The notes below the pieces were generated by a model. That model made no database searches. It had not been told where the DNA came from and saw only the letters and a program-made list of their open reading frames with translations. Of a stretch of 22,942 nt of DNA, positions 1 through 8,014 are shown piece by piece. The first letter of the stretch is position 1. The number at the start of each line of letters is the position of its first letter. Location: contig CAZUMH010000052.1 in NCBI GenBank assembly GCA_964621645.1, positions 1 to 22,942 on the forward strand. Reading direction: 5' to 3'. The DNA is from CAZUMH01 sp964621645. GTDB lineage: Bacteria > Zhuqueibacterota > QNDG01 > JAGLOF01. The position numbers and the translations under genes were made by a program.

Positions 1-1865
1 CTGTCCTTGCGGTAGCCGGCCCAGATGTTGCCTTCCGCCCTGGTAGCGGCAGCCATCATCTCGAAAGGCGGGAAGGTCATACGCTTTTCTTCGTCGATGA
101 GAATCCCGCGCAGTTTCATCCAGGAGGGCTCAATGGGGAGAGAAGCGGATCAGCGGATGTTGCAAAGTTCACAGGTGGTGCAGACCAACACGGTGTCAAC
201 CATCTTCTGATCCCAGCTGACCTTTCCCTCCATGTATTGACGCAGCCAGTACCACTTGCCCCGTGGACTTTGGCTCTCCCAGCCGCGGCCGTAGAACTGA
301 TCGCAGGTATCGACACAATAGCCGCATTGGGAGCAGGAATAGGCGTACCAGGCCACATCCGCGGGGATATCCTTGACGTTCTTGATCTTCTTTTCACCGA
401 TCTTGGTCAGGACGATATTGCCGAAGGGACGGATGATAGGTTCGAAGAGGCCGGCAACCTTCATCAGCAATCCCAGCAGTCCGTTATTCACCACTTTTCC
501 CGGATTAAGCAGTCCCCTGGGATCGACCTCTCGTTTGAATTTCTTCAATCGCTTAACTTTATCTTTGCCGAGAATGTCGGCTGCCTTACCGGTAAAATAC
601 ATTCCGGTGGAATAACAGCGGCCGCCATATTTTTCGGCGATCTTTATTATCGTCATCACCAGACCGAATACAAAATTATAGCTGAACTTTCTCTGGTCAG
701 CCGGGATGAACCCCAGGATAACAATTTCCGGACGTCCGTCCCGGCCCTCTTTGATGATGACGCCTTCCTTGACCACCGGCTGATCAACTTTTTGCTCGAT
801 CTCGGTCATCACGTCACCAAGGCTGTCCAGAGGGACGATGATTTCGGACGGAACCAGTGAAGGACCGAGCCGCTTGACCACCATTAATTTAAATCTGTTT
901 TCCCACTCATGATGGGCGATCGAGTCCGGTAAAAATTCCGCCTGGCAGGGTTTGAGAAAATCCACCAGTTTTGCCCGTACCGTTGAGCTGTCTTTTTCCC
1001 GGACGGCCATGGTCAGGATATACGAAGCCGGAAGGATCACTCGCTTTTCCACCGGATGTCCCTGATGTTCCCGCAGTGGAGCCCGGTTCTTCATTTCCGC
1101 CATGCGGGGATTGATGAACATCATGGCCCAGATCGGTAAATCAGCTTGTACGATGTCATCCAGCACTTTCTGCAGATCATGTGGATCGGGGCAGGCGATG
1201 GAAATAATATCGAGTTTCTCAAGCGGCATCACCTTCAAGGTCACCTGGCTGATAAAGCCGGTGGTACCTTCCGCTTCGGAAATGAGGACCAGGTCATCAC
1301 CGCTGAATTCTTTAATCTCACCGCTGGGCAAAACCACCCGCGCCGAGATCACATTATCGGCATAGTACCCGTACTGGTAACTGCCGATACCGGCGCCGCC
1401 CTGGGCCAGCCAGCCTCCGGCGGTGGAAGATGGATAACTGGTTGGGTAAAGACGCAGTGTCAATCCCTCTTTTTTCAGCTTTTCATCCAGTTTCTCCCAG
1501 GTGATCCCCGCTTCCACCGTGACCGTAAGGTTTTTCTTATCGATGGAGACGATGTTTTTCAGATAGTAAAAATCGACGACAACTCCCTTTTTGAGTGGAA
1601 TGACACCGCCATAACCGCTGGAGGCCTTTGCCCGGGGAGTAACCGGTATTTTTTCTTCACCCGCCCATTTGACTATTTGTACAAGCTCCTCTTCACTGAC
1701 CGGCTGCACGACGACGTGTGGTGTCGTGTTCCCCACCAGTGGTTGTACCAGATTGGGCATGGCTGCTATATCATGACCATACAGCATGCGTTCGGTCTTA
1801 TCAAATGTTACTCTCTCACCGAATGATAGTAAAAATTCTTTTTGCTTGGTGGTGATCCCTGCCAT
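1..1865 (-). CDS. FAD-linked oxidase with C-terminal 4Fe-4S (GlcD/GlpC-like) domain; in-frame UGA, probable selenoprotein; 3' end outside window
   Basis: Flavin oxidase of the glycolate/D-lactate dehydrogenase type fused to an iron-sulfur module, expected to pass electrons from a 2-hydroxyacid-like substrate to a carrier; the substrate is unknown. The N-terminal third has the FAD_binding_4 (PCMH) pattern (PTSYPSSTAGGWLAQGG, then GIGSYQYGYYADNV), followed by an FAD-oxidase C-terminal domain ending RGLLNPGKVV. Two cluster motifs follow: C511-x2-C514-x2-C517-x3-C521 and C562-x2-C565-x2-C568-x3-UGA572. The UGA (150-152) sits exactly at the fourth ligand. The frame then stays open for 49 codons to the window edge with sequence typical of this family (LPIEPSWMKLRG, FPPFEMM, GNIWAGYRKD). 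The start at 1865 is chosen because GGAGG lies 6 nt upstream; upstream in-frame ATGs overlap that site. It follows the MarR gene by 18 nt, so the two probably share one mRNA. If UGA is not read through, the product is a 571-residue protein lacking one cluster ligand. Confidence 0.85.
150..152 (-). other. In-frame UGA codon, candidate selenocysteine site
   Basis: The codon is TGA on the minus strand, after TGC AAC ATC CGC. It takes the place of the last Cys in a C-x2-C-x2-C-x3-C iron-sulfur motif. Coding continues in the same frame with family-typical residues. Sec at cluster-ligand positions is known in HdrA-like proteins, and Fe-S oxidoreductases of the GlpC type are a reported bacterial selenoprotein family. 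By eye I find only a weak, mismatched stem 22-45 nt downstream (plus coordinates 105-128) as a possible SECIS. A Cys-to-stop mutation or sequencing error cannot be excluded. Confidence 0.55.
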
Positions 1866-1883
1866 GATCATCCTCCGCATTAT

Positions 1884-2303
1884 TTACATTGTCTCTGAAA
1901 GCAAAATAAGTGCTTCCCTGATATTCTTCAGCTGTTTTTCACTCAACTGTGAAGTGATACGTTTTTCACATTCGCTCATCTCTTTATAGATCTTTTCCCG
2001 CATCCTTTCTCCCGAAGGGGTAAGATAGGCATTAACAGCGCGTCGATCCGCCGATTGTATTTCAAGTTCGACATATTCCTTGTCCTTTAAATTCCCCAAC
2101 ACCCGGCTGCCACGGGAGGGAGAAAGATTTAACCGACTTGAAAAAGCGAGGCTGGTAATACTTTCTCCGCCCTCAAGAACGATGAGACCGTTTAATTCAC
2201 CGAGGGTAAGTGATAACTTCTTGCGGATCTTCTCCTCAGTCCGCAGACATTTCTTGCGAATATCCATGATGAGTTCAAAAAGATGTTTTTCTGTGTGTGC
2301 CAT
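1884..2303 (-). CDS. MarR-family transcriptional regulator
   Basis: A 139-residue winged-helix regulator, predicted to be a DNA-binding dimer. The pattern is typical of MarR proteins: N-terminal helices for dimerisation, an HTH at about residues 49-72 (SITSLAFSSRLNLSPSRGSRVLGNL), a beta wing with the conserved D-x-R (SADRR, about 85-89), and a C-terminal dimerisation helix. The start at 2303 is chosen over an upstream TTG because an AGAGG site lies just before it and the length then fits the family. It is the first gene of a two-gene unit with the FAD/Fe-S oxidase. A palindrome over its own promoter suggests that it represses itself and the oxidase. The ligand is unknown, though a substrate of the oxidase is a natural guess. 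Confidence 0.85.
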   Translation of the reverse strand: MAHTEKHLFELIMDIRKKCLRTEEKIRKKLSLTLGELNGLIVLEGGESITSLAFSSRLNLSPSRGSRVLGNLKDKEYVELEIQSADRRAVNAYLTPSGERMREKIYKEMSECEKRITSQLSEKQLKNIREALILLSETM

Positions 2304-2334
2304 TGCTTGCCTCTGGCAATTATTTACACTCGCA

Positions 2335-2379
2335 ATATTTGCTGGTAGCAATTATAAGTAATTATGGCGATTTTGTCAA
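2335..2379 (-). promoter_or_regulatory. Sigma-70-type promoter with overlapping palindromic operator for the marR-oxidase unit
   Basis: On the minus strand, TTGACA (2374-2379) and TATAAT (2351-2356) are separated by exactly 17 nt, a consensus housekeeping promoter. A near-perfect 21-bp inverted repeat (2335-2355, core TTGCT-GGT-AGCAA, with ATA/TAT arms outside one mismatched pair) overlaps the -10 box and the expected start site. A repressor bound there would block initiation. The MarR protein encoded directly downstream is the obvious candidate. Confidence 0.8.
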
Positions 2380-2380
2380 G

Positions 2381-2536
2381 CATTTTTTGTGATAATTTTT
2401 CTTCAAAATATTTGTATCTCCTGTTCGAGTTATCACATCATTTCGACATAAACGTTGCCATTTCCTCGCAGTTTTCAATGCATGCGATTATATATCCCCC
2501 TGCTCCTAAATCTGTTATCACGTTCTCCAAAGAGAT
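2381..2536. other. AT-rich intergenic stretch without a gene
   Basis: Lies between the marR promoter and the stop codon of the ferredoxin-like gene. I see no convincing ORF or terminator hairpin. An 8-bp direct repeat GTTATCAC occurs at 2429-2436 and 2514-2521; its meaning is unknown. Confidence 0.4.
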
Positions 2537-3382
2537 TCAGATCCACTCTTCCTTCAGTATTTCTCCCTTAATCGATACGACCACCACTTTGATCGGTACC
2601 TTCCTGCCGGCTTGTTCCGCTGCCTTGCGGGCAAGTTGTATCAAACCGCCGCAGCAGGGGACTTCCATGACAAGAATGGTCAGGGTGTTTATCTCGGCTT
2701 CATCTATCAAGGCTGTTAATTTGGCGAGATAGATATCCTGCCCGTCATCCAGCTTGGGGCAGGCAATAGCAAGCACTCTTCCCTGCAGGAATTTTTCATG
2801 AAAGTTACCCATGCTGAAGGCGGTACAGTCCGCTGCCAAGAGCAGGTCGGCTTTTTTGTAGTGAGCTGCATTCGGTGACAGCAGATGAAGCTGTACCGGC
2901 CAGTGTGAAAGATGTGAGGGCTGATCAACGTTCCCGGTCTCATTCTGTACTCCTCCCCTGTTGAAGGAGACAGTACGGGATCCAGGACAGCCGGAAAAGT
3001 GTTTGGTTTCCATGGTTTCCTCCTCAGTTTCAGCGGGAAAATCAAGACCGTTTTTCCTCAGATAATCAACAGCTTGTTTATGGTATTGTTCTTCCCCGTG
3101 TTCTCTCAGGTGTTCCAGGTGGGCTCGGATGGTATTGGTCCCCTGCTTGACCACATTCTCCATGACTTTGTACTCATCATACGGTTCAGCCTCCCTTTCC
3201 TCCACCGTGATGGCTCCCTCTGGACAGTGTCCCAGGCAGGCCCCCAAACCATCGCAGAAAAGATCGCTGATCAAGCGGGCTTTGTTATCGATAATCTGAA
3301 TCGCACCCTCCGGACAATTGGGAATGCACAAACCGCATCCGGTGCACTTTTCTTCGTCAATATTAATAATCTTTCTTTTCAT
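2537..3382 (-). CDS. Two-cluster ferredoxin-like iron-sulfur protein with Cys-rich C-terminal domain
   Basis: A 281-residue cytoplasmic electron carrier of the type found in strict anaerobes. The N-terminus has a classical 4Fe-4S motif CTGCGLCIPNCP. A second motif, CDGLGACLGHCP, has five residues between its first two cysteines instead of 2+2, a spacing seen in this family. A middle segment carries GCPGSR. The C-terminal part has further conserved-looking cysteines (ADCTAFSMGNFHE, IACPKLDD, EVPCCGG) that could bind another metal centre. The start is supported by GGAGG 7 nt upstream. It is transcribed divergently from a Crp/Fnr regulator; in anaerobes, such ferredoxins often lie beside HcpR-type regulators and hybrid-cluster protein genes, so a role in nitrosative-stress or redox defence is plausible. 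No hcp gene is visible in this window. Confidence 0.75.
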   Translation of the reverse strand: MKRKIINIDEEKCTGCGLCIPNCPEGAIQIIDNKARLISDLFCDGLGACLGHCPEGAITVEEREAEPYDEYKVMENVVKQGTNTIRAHLEHLREHGEEQYHKQAVDYLRKNGLDFPAETEEETMETKHFSGCPGSRTVSFNRGGVQNETGNVDQPSHLSHWPVQLHLLSPNAAHYKKADLLLAADCTAFSMGNFHEKFLQGRVLAIACPKLDDGQDIYLAKLTALIDEAEINTLTILVMEVPCCGGLIQLARKAAEQAGRKVPIKVVVVSIKGEILKEEWI

Positions 3383-3424
3383 GGTCTATCCTCCAGTCAA
3401 CGGTTGTATTTCTCGATTCACGGT

Positions 3425-3470
3425 ATTAAATTACCAGTCAAATCTCTATACAACCTTGATCTGCGTCAAG
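3425..3470 (-). promoter_or_regulatory. Predicted promoter with Dnr/HcpR-type box for the ferredoxin-like gene
   Basis: The palindrome CTTGATCTGCGTCAAG (3455-3470) matches the TTGAT-N4-GTCAA form of Crp/Fnr-family sites used by Dnr/Nnr/HcpR regulators. Directly downstream on the minus strand are a weak -35 (TTGTAT, 3448-3453) and a -10 (TTTAAT, 3425-3430) with a 17-nt spacer. This puts the box centre at about -41 to -45, the usual activator position. The same box ends 18 nt before the start codon of the divergent regulator gene, where binding could repress that gene. Confidence 0.6.
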
Positions 3471-3488
3471 AAAATTGAAAATATCATT

Positions 3489-4118
3489 ATGGATAAAAAA
3501 AGCTTTCTGAGACAGGTGAATTTCTTCGACGGAATTTCCGGTGATAATCTGACCCGTCTGGCTGATATATGTCTCAATAAAAAAATCAGGAAAAAGGAAT
3601 TCCTCTTCATGGAAGGGGAAAAAGGATCATCCTGCTATATTATGGTTGAGGGGCTGATACGCCTTTTTAAAACCACCCAAGACGGCAAGGAATCGGTGAT
3701 CAAACTCATCTCTCCCGGAGAGATGTTTGCTGAAACGATTCTCTTTGAAAAACCGCATTACCCGGTGAGTGCTCAGGCCCTTGAAGACAGTCTTCTTTTT
3801 ATTATCCCCAAACACCAGTTTATCTGCCTTTTGACCAGAGAAGAATTTCGTGATGAATTTATCGGCTTGCTTATGAGTAAAATGCGCTATCTAGCCGGTC
3901 GTCTCAGCTATCTGACAAATTTTGATGTTGAAGAGAGGCTCCTGCATTTTCTGAGAGAGCAGTTTGGTGAACGCCGGGAGATAAAAACGAAACTATCAAA
4001 AAAAGATGTGGCTGCCGCTATTAGCACAACCCCTGAAAGCCTCTCCCGCGCCCTCTTTCATCTGAAAAAGGAAAACCGCCTTTCCTGGGAGGGAGGCCAC
4101 ATTATTATTGAGGAGTGA
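3489..4118 (+). CDS. Crp/Fnr-family transcriptional regulator (Dnr/HcpR-like)
   Basis: A 209-residue regulator with an N-terminal cyclic-nucleotide-binding-type sensor domain (about 15-120; SPGEMFAE at 75-82), a dimerisation helix (about 125-145) and a C-terminal Crp-type HTH (about 169-197; KKDVAAAISTTPESLSRAL). There is no N-terminal cysteine cluster like that of FNR, so it should not be an Fe-S oxygen sensor. The lack of a clear cAMP-binding arginine motif and the TTGAT-N4-GTCAA site next to it fit an NO or redox sensor of the Dnr/HcpR kind, by inference. The start ATG at 3489 lies 18 nt after that box. The antiporter gene follows in the same direction. Confidence 0.85.
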   Translation: MDKKSFLRQVNFFDGISGDNLTRLADICLNKKIRKKEFLFMEGEKGSSCYIMVEGLIRLFKTTQDGKESVIKLISPGEMFAETILFEKPHYPVSAQALEDSLLFIIPKHQFICLLTREEFRDEFIGLLMSKMRYLAGRLSYLTNFDVEERLLHFLREQFGERREIKTKLSKKDVAAAISTTPESLSRALFHLKKENRLSWEGGHIIIEE

Positions 4119-4183
4119 ATTCCAGCCCGCCTTTTCATTCAAGACGGGGAACCTTTACGTTATTGACTTTTATTGGATCTGTC

Positions 4184-5455
4184 ATGTTCGAACAGGCTGA
4201 ACCCCTTGCCGTACCAATGCTACTGCTGATTGGGACGATCATTATTGTGGGATATTATTTCGGCAACAATATGAAATATTTCCACTTTCCCTCCATAATC
4301 GGTTTCATGCTTTTTGGCGTAATTCTGGGACCGTCGCTCCTCAACGTAATGCACGTCTCGATGCAAGAGGACATCTCTTTTATTACCGAGATAGCTTTGG
4401 GATTCGTTGCCCTCAGTATCGGTCTGGAACTAAACTTCGAGACCTTGAAAAGACTTGGAGTGGGAATTGTTTATATTATCCTATTGGAATCATTCGGCGC
4501 TTTTGTTCTGGTCTTTTTAGGATTGTACGCCCTCACCGGAGATCTGCCGCTGTCCCTGATATTCGCCAGTGTAGCGCCGGCCAGCGCTCCGGCCGGCACC
4601 GTTGCCGTTATTCATGAATACAAAGCCAGAGGCAGCCTCACCAAGGCCCTCTATGCTGTTGTAGGGTTCGACGACGGTCTCGGCATTATCATCTTCGGTT
4701 TCGCAATGGCCATTTCCCGTGTTGTTCTGTTGCGGGAAGCGGGTGAAACGACCGGAAACGCGTGGATTTCCATCCTTGGTGCCCTGCGTGAAATCGGCTT
4801 GAGTCTCGCTTTGGGGGTATTCTTCGCCTTTATTCTGTCCTTTCTGGCCCGGCACGTTCCCCGCCGGGAAGACGTTCTCATCCTCACGGTTGGATTCATT
4901 CTGGCCGCCTCGGGTCTCTCAATCCATCTTCACCTCTCCCTCATTCTCACCAACATGACTATGGGACTGGTGATTGTCAATACTCAGCAGCCCTCCCTGG
5001 TACGTAACATCCACGAACGGCTGCCGATATTCATGCCGATACTTTTCATTTTGTTTTTCACTCTGGCCGGGGCCAATCTTCACATTCAGACACTTCCTTC
5101 CCTGGGGATGTTGGGTCTCGTCTACGTCCTGACCCGTTCAGCCGGTCTTATCCTGGGAGCCCGTCTCGGAGCCATCGCCGGTAAGGTGGAAAAAAAGATT
5201 AAAAACTATCTGGGTTTGGGGATCCTCTCTCAGGCCGGAGTGGCCATCGGTCTGGCTCTTATCGTCAAACATGACTTTGAAGGACTCGGCCGAGTCATTA
5301 CGACCGCAACCGGTCAGACCATGACTACCGGTGACCGTATCGGCTTAATAGTAATTACCAGCGTGACAGCTACCTGTATCTTCTTCGAAATCATCGGCCC
5401 CATCCTTACCAAAATTGCCCTGAAGAAGGCCGGAGAGATCCCTGAGGATTCCTAA
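4184..5455 (+). CDS. Cation:proton antiporter, CPA2 (KefB/NapA-like) family
   Basis: An integral membrane antiporter of about 423 residues with 12-13 hydrophobic segments, exchanging Na+ or K+ for protons. Family marks are the first-helix stretch FPSIIGFMLFGVILGPSLL, the ALSIGLELNFETLKR segment, the unwound-helix region FASVAPASAPAGTVAVI, and acidic residues D163-D164 in VGFDDG. It has no C-terminal RCK/TrkA-N regulatory domain, unlike KefB/C. The start is uncertain. The frame is also open from a GTG at 4115 that overlaps the stop of the Crp/Fnr gene (23 more residues), but that GTG abuts its Shine-Dalgarno sequence, whereas ATG 4184 gives a normal membrane N-terminus. The close spacing suggests co-transcription with the regulator. 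Confidence 0.85.
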   Translation: MFEQAEPLAVPMLLLIGTIIIVGYYFGNNMKYFHFPSIIGFMLFGVILGPSLLNVMHVSMQEDISFITEIALGFVALSIGLELNFETLKRLGVGIVYIILLESFGAFVLVFLGLYALTGDLPLSLIFASVAPASAPAGTVAVIHEYKARGSLTKALYAVVGFDDGLGIIIFGFAMAISRVVLLREAGETTGNAWISILGALREIGLSLALGVFFAFILSFLARHVPRREDVLILTVGFILAASGLSIHLHLSLILTNMTMGLVIVNTQQPSLVRNIHERLPIFMPILFILFFTLAGANLHIQTLPSLGMLGLVYVLTRSAGLILGARLGAIAGKVEKKIKNYLGLGILSQAGVAIGLALIVKHDFEGLGRVITTATGQTMTTGDRIGLIVITSVTATCIFFEIIGPILTKIALKKAGEIPEDS

Positions 5456-5764
5456 GTATCCATGTCACAATCCTGTATTCAGCCCCGTCGGTAATTTTTT
5501 ATTCCTCCCTCAGTATATCGTCAATTTTGTCCTGAGCCTTCCTCATCAGTCGATATCATCTACCGATTCCTGATAATTCTCTTAATCAATGTTATCCGCT
5601 TTCCGATCTATCGGTCGTGACTGGTGAAGAGAAAAAGCACATCTCCAGGGATTCGCAGATATCCTCCTGTAAAGACAGTCAAAGAAGCCTTTGTAACCAA
5701 TACAGTCTACACTTCGTATATCATAAAGAAGTTGCCCTGGAACAACAAGCGGAGGAATACTCAC
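5456..5764. other. 309-bp intergenic region, no gene recognised
   Basis: Lies between the antiporter and the DUF5916 gene. Reading frames through it show no start, ribosome site or recognisable protein. Only a weak CTCAG/CTGAG inverted repeat is visible near 5512-5540, so I cannot assign a terminator. The promoter of the following gene should lie here; a TTGTAA near 5692 with a poor -10 is too weak to call. The 3' end carries the GGAGG ribosome site of the next gene. Confidence 0.4.
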
Positions 5765-7909
5765 ATGAAAAAGCTGACGCCCTTGCTTCTACTCCTGCCC
5801 CTTGCCCTTTTTGCTGATAATGATGATAAAATAATCAATATCCAGAAAACCCCTTATCCCCCGGAAATCGACGGCGTTATTGATGCCTGCTGGAGCACAG
5901 CCGATTCCGCCACAAATTATTTTCAATTAAGTCCGTATTTTAACAAGACGCCCAGCCAAAGAACGGTGGCCAAACTGCTGACGACGGACAAGAGCCTTTA
6001 CTGCCTGATAATCTGTTATGATAACACCGGTACTATAGAAGCATATAAGGGGACCCTTGATAATATCAGCGGCGACAATGTCTCCCTTATGCTGGACACG
6101 TTCGGTAACGGACGCACCGGCTATAAATTCGCCGTGTCAGCTTCCGGCGTACGCAGCGACTGCCGCCTGGTCGACGATGCCCGAAACCGTGATTATTCCT
6201 GGGACGGCATCTGGTTCGCCGATGCCCGGGTATATCAATGGGGCTATGTGGTGGAAATGGAGATCCCCTACAAATCTCTCCAATATAACGAAAGCCTCCT
6301 ATCCTGGGGTCTCGATTTCGACCGCTGGGTAGCCGGAACAAAAGAGGATCTCTATTGGTGCTCCTATGAAGAAAGCGAAGGACTGCGGGTATCAAAATTC
6401 GGCAAACTGTTCTTTAACGGCTTCAGGCCCACAGTGCGCGGCATGCACCTGGAGCTCTATCCGGTCGGCATCGCCAAAGCGGAGCAGCAGGAAAACGGGG
6501 AGAAGAAATTCACTCCCAACGCCGGCATTGATGTTCTCTATAATCCCTCTCCCAAACTGGCGTTTCAGGGTACGGTAAATCCCGACTTCGCCCAGATAGA
6601 AGCGGATCCCTATGAATTCAATATCAGCCGCTACGAGACCTATTATGACGAGCGCCGTCCCTTTTTTACCGAGGGAAATGAGATTTTCATGGCATCCGGC
6701 AGGCAGCGTAACATGGGATTTTACCGGCCCATGGAACTGTTCTACTCCCGCCGCATCGGCCGCAAGCTGCCGGACGGCGGGGAGGTGCCCCTCTGGGCCG
6801 GGGCCAAGACCTTCGGCCGTATCAAGGATTGGGAATACGGCGGCTTTATGGCTATGACAGGTGAAAAAGAATATGAGCAGGACGGGGATACATACCGTGA
6901 GGACAAGGCCACCTTCGGGTCGGTCCGGCTCAAGAAACAGCTTCTGGGTAATTCCTCGATCGGAATACTCTATGTAGGGAAACACTCAGCCGCGACCGAT
7001 AACGGGGTCATCGATATAGATGGCGCCTTTCGTGGATCCAACTGGCAGCTGGCCTATCAGATGGCACGATCTTATCGGAATAACGAGGGTGATTTTGCCG
7101 GATCCGCTGGATTCACCATGATCACCAACAAGGTTCTTATCGGAGTCCGCAGCAGGGTGGTGGGTAATAATTTCGATATCGATGACGTCGGATTTGTCCC
7201 CTGGAAAGGGACGGCGGAATTAGTGGGACTGGGCGGCCCCCGCTGGTATTTCAAAGAAGGGTATATTCGATCGATACTGTTTTATGCGGGACCGATACTT
7301 TCCTATGAAAAGGTGGACGAATTCACCGACTATGGCGGTCTGCTGGGATATAATATGCAGTTTCGCAACAACTGGGGCTTTGAAATAAATGTCTCGAGGG
7401 CCCGTTCTAAAGATCTGGATGTGACGTTTAACAGTACGGATGTTTCCTTCTCTTCCTGGTTTAGTATCGATCCCCGCTGGAACGGCAATGTATATTGGGA
7501 ATTAAGCAAAACCTACAATTTTTCCAGAGATTATCTCGCTGATTTCTTCTCCCTTGGTATGTCATTTGCCTGGCAGGTGAACCGCTCCCTGCAAATCGGG
7601 ACCGATGGCGGCGTCTTTATCGAGGGCAATCCTGAAGGTAATATTGAGGAGGTTACCTATAACAGCAGGCCGTTCATCAAAGCCAATCCCATCAATAATA
7701 TGAGCGTTCGGCTCTATGTCGACAATCTCTTCCTGCGTTCCAGCGGCCAGCTGGAACAGCTCATCGGCGGTCTGCTTTTTGCCTACAACTTTTCACCCAA
7801 GAGCTGGATATATCTGGCGATTAACGAGCTGCAATACCGGCCGGAAGAGGTGCTTAAGGTACGGAACAGAGCCGCCGTTTTCAAGCTCAAGTATCTCTAC
7901 TACCTGTAA
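5765..7909 (+). CDS. Outer-membrane DUF5916 protein with CBM9-like N-terminal domain
   Basis: A 714-residue exported protein. A short signal peptide (MKKLTPLLLLLPLALFA, cleavage near 17) is followed by a carbohydrate-binding family 9-like domain (about 25-205; PPEIDGVIDACWSTAD and the NVSLMLDTFGNGRTGYKFAVS region). The rest is a DUF5916 beta-barrel domain with the hallmark YYDERRPFFTEG (near 295) and alternating polar/aromatic strands up to a final aromatic-rich strand ending LKYLYYL, as expected for an outer-membrane barrel. The start is chosen at 5765 because GGAGG lies 8 nt upstream and the signal peptide begins there; the frame is open further upstream without these signs. The DUF5916 function is unknown; uptake or surface binding of polymers is often suspected. 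A strong terminator follows. Confidence 0.85.
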   Translation: MKKLTPLLLLLPLALFADNDDKIINIQKTPYPPEIDGVIDACWSTADSATNYFQLSPYFNKTPSQRTVAKLLTTDKSLYCLIICYDNTGTIEAYKGTLDNISGDNVSLMLDTFGNGRTGYKFAVSASGVRSDCRLVDDARNRDYSWDGIWFADARVYQWGYVVEMEIPYKSLQYNESLLSWGLDFDRWVAGTKEDLYWCSYEESEGLRVSKFGKLFFNGFRPTVRGMHLELYPVGIAKAEQQENGEKKFTPNAGIDVLYNPSPKLAFQGTVNPDFAQIEADPYEFNISRYETYYDERRPFFTEGNEIFMASGRQRNMGFYRPMELFYSRRIGRKLPDGGEVPLWAGAKTFGRIKDWEYGGFMAMTGEKEYEQDGDTYREDKATFGSVRLKKQLLGNSSIGILYVGKHSAATDNGVIDIDGAFRGSNWQLAYQMARSYRNNEGDFAGSAGFTMITNKVLIGVRSRVVGNNFDIDDVGFVPWKGTAELVGLGGPRWYFKEGYIRSILFYAGPILSYEKVDEFTDYGGLLGYNMQFRNNWGFEINVSRARSKDLDVTFNSTDVSFSSWFSIDPRWNGNVYWELSKTYNFSRDYLADFFSLGMSFAWQVNRSLQIGTDGGVFIEGNPEGNIEEVTYNSRPFIKANPINNMSVRLYVDNLFLRSSGQLEQLIGGLLFAYNFSPKSWIYLAINELQYRPEEVLKVRNRAAVFKLKYLYYL

Positions 7910-7933
7910 TAGTCAAATATAATTCCGGCTCGG

Positions 7934-7972
7934 ACAGCCCCGTAATTTCACCCGCGGGGCTGTTTCTATTTT
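7934..7972 (+). terminator. Rho-independent terminator after the DUF5916 gene
   Basis: A perfect 9-bp GC-rich stem, ACAGCCCCG (7934-7942) and CGGGGCTGT (7955-7963), with a 12-nt loop. It is followed by the T-rich run TTCTATTTT. The other strand has no T tract, so it should act only on plus-strand transcripts. Confidence 0.9.
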
Positions 7973-8014
7973 ACAGCAGGGATAATTATTGTCAGTTTAA
8001 GACAAAGGATTCTT

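Noticed and set aside
105..128. Possible SECIS stem after the in-frame UGA
   Set aside because: Pairing has several mismatches and wobbles, so I do not list it as a feature; a proper folding search is needed.
237..1826. Plus-strand open frames opposite the FAD/Fe-S oxidase
   Set aside because: The minus strand encodes clear family motifs throughout; the antisense frames show none.
2429..2521. Direct repeat GTTATCAC twice in the intergenic region
   Set aside because: Eight bases twice in AT-rich DNA is too little to claim an operator or array.
4115..4183. GTG start for the antiporter overlapping the regulator's stop codon
   Set aside because: The Shine-Dalgarno-like GAGGAG abuts the GTG with no spacer, and the added residues are not membrane-like; kept only as an alternative.
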